Origin: CBDCIS01 sp965217565
GTDB taxonomy: Bacteria; Chloroflexota; Dehalococcoidia; Lucifugimonadales; CATOSD01
Reading direction: 5' to 3'
Length of the DNA: 64,000 bases
NCBI GenBank assembly: GCA_965217565.1
Contig: CBDCIS010000004.1
Coordinates: 248,001-312,000 of the forward strand
The notes under the pieces were generated by a model. It worked only from the letters and a program-made list of their open reading frames with translations. It made no database searches and was not told the DNA's origin. The position numbers and the translations under genes were made by a program. Below are positions 43,777-53,214 of this stretch, in pieces; the first letter of the stretch is position 1; each line of letters begins with the position of its first letter.

Positions 43777-46201
43777 TTAGGGGAGCACAAGTGGCCGGTG
43801 ACCTTGATCCCCCCGATCAACCCTCTCACAGCTCTTCCCTGATTCGCTCTTCGGCATCCTGTATCCGATGCGAGGCTTGTTGAAAATATAGGTGGGACTG
43901 TCCGCGTCGTCGCCCAGCTTGCGCCGAATGTTCTTGATCGCGGTCCTAATCGGCCCGGAGTGCCCGGCGTGTCCCAAGCCCCACACCCGTTGCAGCAGAT
44001 GCTCGTTGCCCAGCACCCGCCCGGCGTGGACCGAGAGCTCGAAGAGCAGCCGGTACTCGATGTCGGTCAGCGGGACCGGACGGCCGGCGAGAGACACAGT
44101 GCGCTCGGCGTAGTCGGTGGTTAGGTCCCCCGACCGATAGGGCTCCGACGGCGCGACCGATTCGGGGGCGGCCCCCCGTTTCAGGGCTGTGTTGATTCTC
44201 GCCACGAGCTCTGTCGGCGAGAACGGCTTGACGATATAGTCGACGGCCCCCGCCTCCAGGGCCGGCGCGATGATCTGGTCCCTGCCGTAGGCGGACAGGA
44301 AGATCACCGGCACGTCGGAGAGCTCGGGGACGGTCTTCATCAGCTCGATGCCGTCGACGCCCGGCAGCACCAAGTGAGGCTTCTCCTCTTCCACGAGGCG
44401 GCCCACCTGCTCCGGGTCGCCCGTGACGATAGGCGAGTGTCCCGCATCGGAGAGAGCGTCGCGGACGTACCTGAGCGTCTGCGGGTCGTTGTCCACCGCG
44501 AGAACGCGGGTACGGTTCCGGCCCGACCGGCGCGAGCCCGCGGAGCTCCGAGACGATTGGGACGGATCGACGGCTTGGACCTCGACGACCGCTGGAAGCG
44601 TGAAGGTAAACCGGGCCCTGAGCCCCGGACCGTCGCTCTCGGCCCAGATGCGGCCCCCGTGGGCCTCCACTATCCCCTTGCAGATGGAGAGCCCCAGGCC
44701 CGACCCGACAAGGTCCCTTTCCAGGTCGTCGCCGTCGGTCCGTGAGAACTTCCTGAACAGGGTCGACAGTAGGTCGGCGGACAGCCCCCTGCCGTTGTCG
44801 GCCACGGAGAACGCAACATGGACTCGCTCCAATGCGGCGGTCACCCTGATGACAGACGACTCCGGGGAGTGCCTGGCCGCGTTGGACAGCAGGTTGCCCA
44901 GCACCTGGACGATGCGCCGCCGGTCGGCCATGACTTGTGGCAGGTCCGGCTCAAGGTCGATCTGGATGTTGTTCCTGCCCCCTCCGCTCAGGAACGTATT
45001 CCTAGCCTGGTCAACGAGGACGCTCGGCTCCGACGGCGCCGGGGCCACCGACAGGGCGCCCGTCTCGATGCGGGCCATGTCGAGCAGGTCGGTGATCAGC
45101 TCGCTCATGTGGTCGGCCTGCTGTTCTATGATCCGGAAGAACAGGTCCATCTCGGCCTGGTCCAGCGAGGCCCCCGACCCGATCAGGGTGGCTGCGGAAC
45201 CTTTGATGGAGCTGAGAGGGGCACGCAGCTCGTGGCTCACCATGCCGAGGAACTCGACCCGCAGCCGCTCCAGCTCTTCCAGGGCGGTCATGTCCTGTAG
45301 GGTCACGACGACCGACTCCAGCTCGCCCTCTTCCGAGCGGATGGGCGTGGCGTTCATCATGACGGTTACGCTGCGTCCATCTGGGACCTGGAAGACGACC
45401 TCCTCGGCGCGCACCGTCTCGCCCGCGCTCAGCGCTTGGGCCAACGTAAGCTCTTGGAGGGAGACCTCTCTCCCATCGGTGCGTCGGAGGGTTAGGACCT
45501 CGAGGAGCTGCTCGACGGGGTGGTCGGGCGTCCGCAAGGCCTCGAGAATCCTCTCCGCCTCCAGGTTGAATGACACCACGTCCGCACTCGTGGCGTCGAA
45601 AACCGCTACCCCAACCGGTGAGGTGTCTATCAACGCCTCAAGGTCCGCCCTGGCCCGCTGCTCGTCCCGGTGCCTGCGGGCGTTGGCGATCACCAGCACC
45701 GCCTGAGAGGCGAACATGACCAGTGTCTCTTCGTCCTCGGAGCTGAACTCCAGGCCGGGCTCTCTCTTCGCCACGTGGATGTTGCCCACGCTCCCCCCGG
45801 TGGCGGATGGGGGCTGCAATGAAGGAACTGACCGGCGCAGGAGGGACGAACTCGGGAAGCCCCATTGACCTGGCGTGGTCCGCAAAGTCCCGGACTCGAA
45901 GTGGTCCCGAAAGGCCGCTGAAGTACTCGAAGAACCTCGGCCCCTCCGGCATCTCCCACAGCAGTTGGGCATCGCCAGGCGTCATGCCGGATACGCAATA
46001 GTCCTCCACCTGCCCCGACTGGTCGACGGTGGTAATCAGTGCGTAGCTGGCGTCCGTCAGAGACCGGGCGCTGTCCAGTACCCCCTGAAGCACCGCGTCA
46101 AGGTCGAGGCTCTCGTTGATGTGCAGACTGGCCTCGCTCAGACGGGTCAGGCGTTCCCGCAGGGCCTGATTCTCTCGCTCAATCTCATCGAGGTCCTTCA
46201 T
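43777..46201 (-). pseudogene. GAF-PAS-histidine kinase-receiver-winged helix protein, frameshifted
   Basis: From ATG 46201 (MKDLDEIERENQALRERL) a coiled coil and GAF domain run to PVSSFIAAPIRHRG. There the frame is lost at a run of six C (45793-45798, plus strand); with five the reading would continue SVGNIHVAKREPG. The second frame holds a PAS domain (LEALIDTSPVGVAVFDA), HisKA (FLGMVSHELRAPLSSIKGSA), HATPase (NLLSNAARHSP, VADNGRGL, GSGLGLSICKG), a receiver (TRVLAVDNDPQTLR...VIFLSAYGRD, IVKPFSPTEL) and an OmpR-type winged helix (LTDIEYRLLFELSVHAG, RRKLGDD, IGYRMPKSE). The receiver lacks the phospho-acceptor segment: HLVLPGVDGIEL replaces HLVLLDxxLPGxDG. It is a one-polypeptide two-component system, broken or mis-sequenced. 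Confidence 0.75.
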
Positions 46202-46494
46202 TTTTCCACCCACTATCCAGACTCGAGGCCTTCCCCTATACCCAGGGGGCGGAGCCGGACGGGTGCGGAGCCGCGTTCCGAGCCGAATCGTCCCATTTTT
46301 CGCCCGATTCTAGCGGATTGGCGCAAAACACACAATAACTACACGTATAAATGGCTTGTCGGACACAGCAATTGGTTCTCGACAGTGGTAAACTTCAAAG
46401 CTGTGCGTCCACGGCGAAGAGCCGGCGGCGCATGGCATTCGACGGGTCGATGAGTAGCGCAATAGAAAGAGTGGTACATCGGGAGGGCTGCGGC
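46202..46494. other. Divergent intergenic region
   Basis: Between the sensor kinase (minus) and the HTH gene (plus). It is AT-richer in the middle (ACACGTATAAATGG near 46340), which may hold promoters. No gene was recognised. Confidence 0.4.
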
Positions 46495-46806
46495 ATGGCG
46501 CGGCAGCGCACGCGCCACAGCAGAATCACCTACGCCTTTCCCGACGACTTCGCCCAGCGCCTGGAGCGGTTCAAGGAGGAGTCAGGTCTGTCGTGGGCGG
46601 AGTTGTCTCGCCGCCTCGGCGGCCATCCCCTCGCAGTGAGACGGTGGAGACTTGCCGGCGTGCAACCCAACTTCCGCCATCTGATGGCGCTACTCGACCT
46701 GACCGACAAGTCTCGACCTGGGCGAGACGCGCGAAGCGAGACGGACAACTCGACCAAGGCCCGCTCAGTTCGCGAAACCATGAAAGTTGAAGAAGGACAG
46801 CCGTGA
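46495..46806 (+). CDS. Small helix-turn-helix protein
   Basis: A 103-residue protein. RLERFKEESGLSWAELSRRL followed by GGHPLAVRRWRLAGVQP is a helix-turn-helix of the XRE/phage-repressor kind, and the rest is basic and polar. ATG 46495 follows a GGAGGG site; upstream in-frame ATGs exist. It overlaps the GTG of the large secreted-protein gene (GTGA), so it may regulate or simply be coupled to it. No target is evident. Confidence 0.6.
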   Translation: MARQRTRHSRITYAFPDDFAQRLERFKEESGLSWAELSRRLGGHPLAVRRWRLAGVQPNFRHLMALLDLTDKSRPGRDARSETDNSTKARSVRETMKVEEGQP

Positions 46807-47507
46807 AACCACCGTTTCTCTCACCAGGCAGATTTCCTTGGGGCCTGATCCTGTCGATGGCCCTGGTCGCCGCGGCGGTGATCTTTGGGGAACCGGCGCC
46901 AGGCCCGGTGTATGCCCAGGAAACGCCGACGTTCACGGCCAGTTGGTCGTCAAACTCGTTAGCCGAGGGCGGGTCCAGCACCCTCACGATCCGCAACACC
47001 AACAGCAACGCTACTGTCGGGGACTCCGACTGGATCGTGGTCACTCTGCACGTGGGCCGCAACGAGAGCACGGCGGACCCCGATGATATCCAGGTGCGGG
47101 ACCACTCGTCGAATGTCCTGCGGCCGCACCGGATGTCGCCGAACATTCACCATGACGGCGGTTGGCTCTACCTGAATGGCCCCGTCGACTACGGGGATGC
47201 GAAGACGAACGCGATGACGGTGCAGGCGTTCAACGACAACGACGGGACCGAGCGACTGTCCACTTGGGTGTACGTGAACGGATACCTGGCGGGCTCGCAG
47301 GTACTGAACATTACGTCCTCAGGCGGCCCCACGCTGCAAGCCTCCACCGTCGGGTTCGGGGCATCCTCCTACACCGCCACCGAGGGCGGGAGCGGCGCGA
47401 CCGTCACCGTCAACCTGGACCAGGCCCCGGGAGTGCCAGTGACGGTACCCATCACACGTTCCAACCAGGGCAACGCCACGGACGCGGACTACTCCGGCGT
47501 TCCACTA
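46803..47507 (+). pseudogene. Large secreted Calx-beta protein, 5' part (interrupted by IS)
   Basis: Starts at GTG 46803 overlapping the HTH gene. The signal peptide LILSMALVAAAVIFG ends near VYAQE. An Ig-like domain (TASWSSNSLAEGGSSTLTI, ending LNITSSGGP) is followed by the start of a Calx-beta unit (VGFGASSYTATEGGSGATVT, TDADYSGVP). Here two insertion sequences break the gene. The frame resumes after them at 49289 with SVTFGANES, the expected continuation. Confidence 0.8.
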
Positions 47508-48435
47508 AGAGCCTATCCGATAACCTTAATTGTCCTTGGTGGGTATCTGAGACTTTGGATAAACTTTCTCCATTCTACTTGAGTGGAGGAAAGACATGTC
47601 GAAGATCGATCATGGAGGCGTAGGCGCTGATTGGCGGATTCCCGATGCTCTGTGGGAGAGGATTGAGCCGATATTGCCTGCCGAGACGGCGGGTCCGAAG
47701 GGCGGGAGGCCGTGGAAACCTGCTCGAGAGTGTATGGATGGAATCTTCTACGTGCTGCGGACCGGCTGCCAGTGGAAAGCGTTGCCTCGCACGTTCGGTG
47801 CTCCGAGCACTGTCCATGACCGATTCCAGCGTTGGCGAGTCGCCGGAGTCTTCGAGGAGTTGTGGGAGCGAGGGTTGTCTGAATACGACGAGGTGCAAGG
47901 GATAGATTGGCAGTGGCAGGCAATGGATGGAGCCATGACAAAGGCTCCGCTCGGGGGGTGAGGGCACTGGCCCGAACCCTACAGACCGGGGTAAGAAGGG
48001 TACCAAACGCAGCCTGTTGACAGAGGGGAACGGTATTCCCATAGGGGTGTGTGTGGACGGAGCCAACCGCCACGACATGAAGATGGTTGAGCCGACATTC
48101 GAATCTATGGTGGCGGAACGTCCGGTTCCCCGACCCGGACAACCTCAGCATCTGTGTCTGGACAAGGGCTATGACTTTGCTGAAGTCGAGCAGTTGGTGG
48201 CTCGGTACGGATACACAGCCCACATCCGCAGCCGAGGCCAGGAGCGGAAGGAACAACAGACCCTTCCAGGTTACCGCGCCCGCCGTTGGGTGGTCGAGCG
48301 CAGCCATAGCTGGCTGAATCGGTTCAGACGGCTGCTCATCCGTTGGGAGAAGCGTTTGGACAACTATCTGGCTATGCTCCACTTTGCCTGCGCCTGGATA
48401 ACATATCGCGCTGCTGGAGTTGTCGGATAGGCTCT
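47508..48435 (+). mobile_element. IS5-family element ISA, copy 1
   Basis: A 928-base element with terminal repeats AGAGCCTATCCGATAAC and its near complement. TA flanks both ends. All transposase frames match the copy at 55687-56614 on the opposite strand, indicating recent transposition. It is inserted at the left edge of ISB. Confidence 0.85.
47596..48430 (+). CDS. ISA transposase (copy 1), two frames joined by +1 shift
   Basis: orfA (47596-47961, MSKIDHGGVGADWRIPDALW) includes the first catalytic Asp in QAMDGAMTKAPLGG and stops at TGA after six G residues (47953-47958). The next frame, offset by +1, continues EGTGPNPTDRGKKGTKRSLL and on through LCLDKGYDF (second Asp) to RRWVVERSHSWLNRFRR (Glu). 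Joining LGG to EGTGPNP restores the normal IS5 transposase. The same structure is in both copies, so either a recoding event is used or a dead copy was mobilised in trans. Confidence 0.75.
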
Positions 48436-48437
48436 TA

Positions 48438-49286
48438 GAGGGTGTGTGAGAAGTCTTGGATATGTATTAGAATGGAGGCATGAAACGCAAAGCATACCCC
48501 AGTGACCTGACTGATGAACAGTGGAAGATGCTCGCTCCGCTACTCCCGGCAGCCAAAACTGGGGGAAGGCCACGTACTGTAGACCTGCGGGAAGTCGTCA
48601 ACGGCATTCTATACGTTCTGCGCAACGGTTGCACGTGGCGAGCCATGCCGCATGACCTCCCGCCTTGGGGTACTGTATGGTGGTATTTTCGGGAGTGGAG
48701 AGAGGATGGTACATGGGAACGAGCCAATGACGCTCTCCGAGTCAAGGTCCGGCAGGCCGAGGGGAGGAACCCGACACCTAGCGCTGCTATCATAGACAGC
48801 CAGTCGGTCAAGACTACGGAAAAAGGGGGCCTCGTGGCTATGACGCTGGCAAGAAGGTCAACGGTCGAAAGCGACATATCATTGTAGATACCATGGGGTT
48901 GCTGCTGGCGGTGGTGGTGCATCCTGCCAATATCCAGGATAGGGATGGGGCGAAGCTGGTCATCGATAAATTGATAGGGAGGTTTCCCCGCATGAGGTTG
49001 GTCTGGGCCGATGCTGGCTATGCTGGAAAGCTGGTCGAGTGGGTCTGGGCCCTGACAGGCTGGGCACTCGAGATTGTCAAGCGCCCCAGGGACAGCCACC
49101 GTTTTCAAGTGCTGCCGCGAAGATGGGTGGTCGAACGAACATTCGCGTGGCTCAGCAGGTGCCGTCGGATGAGCAAGGACTACGAAGCTCTGTCCGATAC
49201 AACCGAGGCGTGGACCCATATAGCTATGATTCATCTCATGCTCCGACGCTTAGCACCAACCTAATTTGAACTTCTCACACACCCTC
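48438..49286 (+). mobile_element. IS5-family element ISB
   Basis: An 849-base element with inverted repeats GAGGGTGTGTGAGAAGT and its complement, flanked by TTA on both sides (48435-48437 and 49287-49289), a typical TNA duplication. It inserted into the Calx-beta gene first, and ISA followed at its left boundary. Confidence 0.85.
48480..49264 (+). CDS. ISB transposase, two frames joined by -1 shift
   Basis: orfA opens MKRKAYPSDLTDEQWKMLAP and reaches AIIDSQSVKTTEKGG (first Asp). At the A5G5 tract (48820-48829) a -1 shift gives PRGYDAGKKVNGRKRH and then TMGLLLAVVVHPANIQDRDG, VWADAGYAGK (second Asp) and RRWVVERTFAWLSRCRR (Glu). This is the complete IS5-type transposase of about 260 residues. 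Without the shift the frame ends at 48887. Confidence 0.78.
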
Positions 49287-52200
49287 TTAGTGTGACCTTC
49301 GGCGCGAACGAGTCCTAGAAGGCCTTCACCGTCATCGCCACCGACGATACGGACGACGATGACGGGGAGAGAGGGTGCGGTTGGGGTTCGGAACCCATAC
49401 TCTGGGCATCACCGCCAGCGGCACGACTACGACCACCGTATCCCTTGCCGACAACGACGCAGCGGCCAGCGACATAACGGTAGCCTTCGGCTCCTCCACC
49501 TACACCGCCACCGAGGGTGGCGCCGCCGCAACGGTGACGGTCACCCTGGGCAGCGCGCCGTCGGCAGCCGTCAACATTCCCCTGACCGTGGTGAGCCGCA
49601 ATGCGGGCGCCACTGCCGCCGACCACTCCACGATACCGGCCAACGTGTCCTTCACCACCTCAGAGACCAGCAAGACCTTCACCGCCACCGACGATACGGA
49701 CGACGACGACGGGGAGGGCATCACCATAGGCTTCGGGACGATGCCCACCGGCTTCGCTGCCAGCGGCACGACTACGACGACCGTATCCCTTGCCGACAAC
49801 GACGTAGCGGCCAGCGACATAACGGTAGCCTTCGGCTCCTCCACCTTCACCGCCACCGAGGGCGGCGCCGCCGCCACGGTGACAGTCACCCTCGGCAGGG
49901 CGCCGTCGGCAGCCGTCAACATTCCCCTGACCGTGGTGAGCCGCAATGCGGGCGCCACCGCCGCCGACCACTCCACGATACCAGCCAACGTGTCCTTCAC
50001 CACCTCAGAGACCCGTAAGACCTTCACCGCCACCGACGATACGGACGACGACGGGGAGAGCGTCACCATAGGCTTCGGGACGATGCCCACCGGCTTCGCT
50101 GCCAGCGGCGCTACGTCTACCAGCGTATCCCTTGCCGACAACGAGGAGACGGTGCAGTTCAGCGCCGACACTGCCACGGCTGTGGAGGGCGGCGCGGCGG
50201 CCACCATACAGGTGATCCTGTCCAGGACCCCCCCCGCAGGCAATCACCATACCCATCACCGTGACGGCCGGCGACGGGGCGACTTCCGGAGACTACTCGG
50301 TCAGCCCCGCGAGCAGCGTGGCATTTACCACCACCAGCGCCAGGGAGTCCATCACGGTCACCGCAACGGACGACGACGAGGAGACGGTCACCATCACCTT
50401 CGGCTCCAGCCTGCCCCTGACCTACGTCGCCGGCACAACGAGCACCGTCACCGTGACCCTGGACGAGCCGGCCAACAGCCAGGCCACAGGCCGCCCCACC
50501 ATTGCCGGGCAAGCCGTGCAGGGGGCCACCCTCACCGTTGACACCACGGGCATCTCCGACGGCAACGGCCTGAACTCGGCCGAGTTCTCCTACCAGTGAA
50601 TCCGGACGATGAGCGGCGCCGACGAAAACATCTCCGTCGCCACCGAATCCACCTACAAACTGACCTGGGCGGAGGTGGACCATACCGTCAAGGTAAAGGT
50701 GGATTTCACCGACGACGACGGGTACTCCGAGAGCGGAACGAGCCTGCCCACCGGCACGGTCACCGGCGTGACGGAGACGTCGGGCATCGTCTATGTGCCC
50801 GAGAACTGGGCGCTGATCCCGCCCAGCTCCAGCGTCGGAGTCGGTGACCGGTTCCGGCTGCTGTTCGTCACCAGCGGCACGCGGGACGCCACAGCGACTG
50901 ACATCGCCGACTACAACCTGTTCGTGCAGCTTTCCGCCCTTAGCGGGCACGCCGCCATCCAGGAGTACGCCGGGCACTTCCGCGCCCTGGCCACCACCGC
51001 TTCGGTCAGCGCCCGCTCCAACACCGGCACCACGTCCAGCGACCTCGACACCCCTATCTACTGGCTCAACCACTCGGGCAGGGCGGACGACAACCTGGCC
51101 GACTTCTACGACGGGACCCGGTGGCGCAAGCAGACCAACGCACAGGACGAAAACGGGAACCAGGTGACCTTCGGGCTTGGCCATAGCGTGTGGACCGGCA
51201 CCACCAACGTGGGAGAGATAAGCAGCAATCCGCTGGGTTCCGCAACGCCAACCATCGGCAGACCCGGGTCAACTTCTCCCCACCAGTTCGAGGGCGTCGG
51301 CAGGACAGCCAGCAGCACCAGTACTTTCCCGCTGTACAGCCTCTCCATGGTCTTTGAGGTGGAGTCCCAGGTGGACATCCAGGGCAGGGCCGTGGTGGGC
51401 CAGACGCTGACGGCGGACACCGGCGGCATCACCGACTCGGACGGCCTCGGCACGCCGACCTACGGTTACCAGTGGCTGCACGACGGCGTCGCCACCAGCA
51501 CCGCCGCCACCAGCACCGCCTACACGCTGGTGGACGACGACGCCGGGGCCCGCATCAGCGTGCGCGTCTCGTTCACCGACGCCGGCAGCAACGCCGAGAC
51601 CCGCGACAGCCTCGGGACTTCGCGGGTAATTGCGGGACAGAGGAAACTGGTTGGGTCCCTATCCAGCCGGTGGTAACGCTACTTTCCCAAGTAAACCGGC
51701 AGGGATATCGCAAGGCTTCAGAACCGGAGCGAACGTGTCGGGTTACTTCGTGCGCAGCGTAACCGTCGATTTTATATCAGTGGAGGGGGGATACCGGTCG
51801 ACGAACACACCGTCAGGCTCACTGCAGCAACTTCAAGCTACCACCCCACCAGCGACGAGGTACATATCCTCGAAAACCAGTCCGCGATTCCAGCTGGCAA
51901 TTACTCTACGAGGCGTTACACCACGCCGGTCGGCACAAAGCTCGGAACGGACCAGCGGTACGCATTGGTGTTATATGAAACTTCGTCTGGCAAATGGTCC
52001 TGCGAACTTGATGGCAGCTCCAGCTTAGACTCCGACGGGATCGACGATTGGGCCATTAATCGGAGCGTACATGCACTGACCTCGAGCCTTGTGTTTACTG
52101 GAGTTTTCGCAAATAACGCCAGATGCCAAATTGGAATATATGGGCGTCTGGCACACTCAAGCGCGCCCTACCTTACGGGTCTGGAGGTCACGAGCACGTC

Positions 52201-53177
52201 GACAAGCGGCCACAGCTACGACACCGGCGAGACCATCGAGAGCACGGCAACCTTCAGTTCCCCGGTGACGGGCACGCTCACCCTGCCGGTCACCATCGGC
52301 AGCGACACCGTGAACTTCGTTGCCACCAACCACGACAGCTCGAGCAGCACCTTCGTCTTCCGCCACATAGTCGCCGCCGGCGAAAGCGACGACGATGGCA
52401 TAACCTTCGGCGAGAGTGTCCTGTACGGTTATGTCGATGCCGACCTCGGCCACCGGCTAGACCATCGAGTTCACGGCCCAGTTCAGCCGGCCCGTCGCCG
52501 CGACCGGAACCCCGGAGTTCGTGTTCTCGGCGGACGGCACTAGAAGTGCCACCTACAACGCGACCAAGAGCAGCGGCAACGACGTCGTGTTCGATTACAC
52601 GGTGCTTGCCACCGATGATGACGACAGCGGCATCTGGGTCGCATGTCCAGACCAGTGCTGGGACTTGCTGGCAACAGGCGCCATCAAGGACAGCTTCCGA
52701 ACCGCGGCCGACCGGAAGGACGCCGACCTCAGCACCTGGTCCCAACGCCAGGCTCACGACAGTCACCGGATCGACTCCAGCCCACGGATCGTGTCCGTGG
52801 AGATAACCTCGGACCCGGACAAGGGCGACAACTCGGACACCTACGGGCTGGGAGACGTCATCGAAATCACTGTGACCTTCAACCAGGACTTGACCGTCGC
52901 CGGAGACCCGGAGCTCCAATTCTCGGTGGACGGCGCCAGACGCGCCACCTACGACTCCAGCCGAAGCAGCGCGAAGACAGTTGTCTTCACCTACACCGTG
53001 GTTGCCACGGACGACGATGACAACGGCATCTACATCGGCTAGCACGGTGCCCTAACTTCCTTTCACCTGGACATCGACGACTCCATCAAGAACTCGGCAA
53101 ACGAGGACGCCGTTCTCGACTTCAGCGTTAGAGAAACGTTCTCGGGCCACAAGGTTGACGGGAGCATTACCAGCTAG
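49287..53177 (+). pseudogene. Large secreted Calx-beta protein, remainder (degraded)
   Basis: Continues from SVTFGANES but meets TAG at 49316-49318 and a frame change near 49372. Calx-beta-type repeats follow (49375-50240: SLADNDAAASDITVAFGSS, FTTSETSKTFTATDDTDDD). A C8 run (50228-50235) shifts the frame again. TGA at 50597 replaces Trp in SYQWIRT. After that come Ig-like segments (VYVPENWALIPPSSSVGVGD, YGYQWLHDGVATST, TLVDDDAGARISV), then several more shifts (51640-52520) and a propeller/cadherin-like end (VEITSDPDKGDNSDTYGLGD). It is not translatable as one protein. Confidence 0.8.
49441..50130 (+). repeat. Tandem Calx-beta units, 345-base period
   Basis: Two adjacent units share long identical stretches (for example TCAACATTCCCCTGACCGTG at 49571 and again at 49916). 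Each encodes about 115 residues: SLADND, then TVAFGSSTYTATEGG, then FTTSETSKTFTATDDTDDD. The near-identity implies recent duplication or gene conversion. Confidence 0.8.
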
Positions 53178-53214
53178 CTAGTCGAGGCCACGAACGTCCG
53201 ACAGGTAGTGCGAT

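Noticed and set aside
50597..50599. Selenocysteine or programmed readthrough at TGA
   Set aside because: The residue expected is Trp, no stem-loop was seen, and other stops and shifts in the same gene indicate decay.
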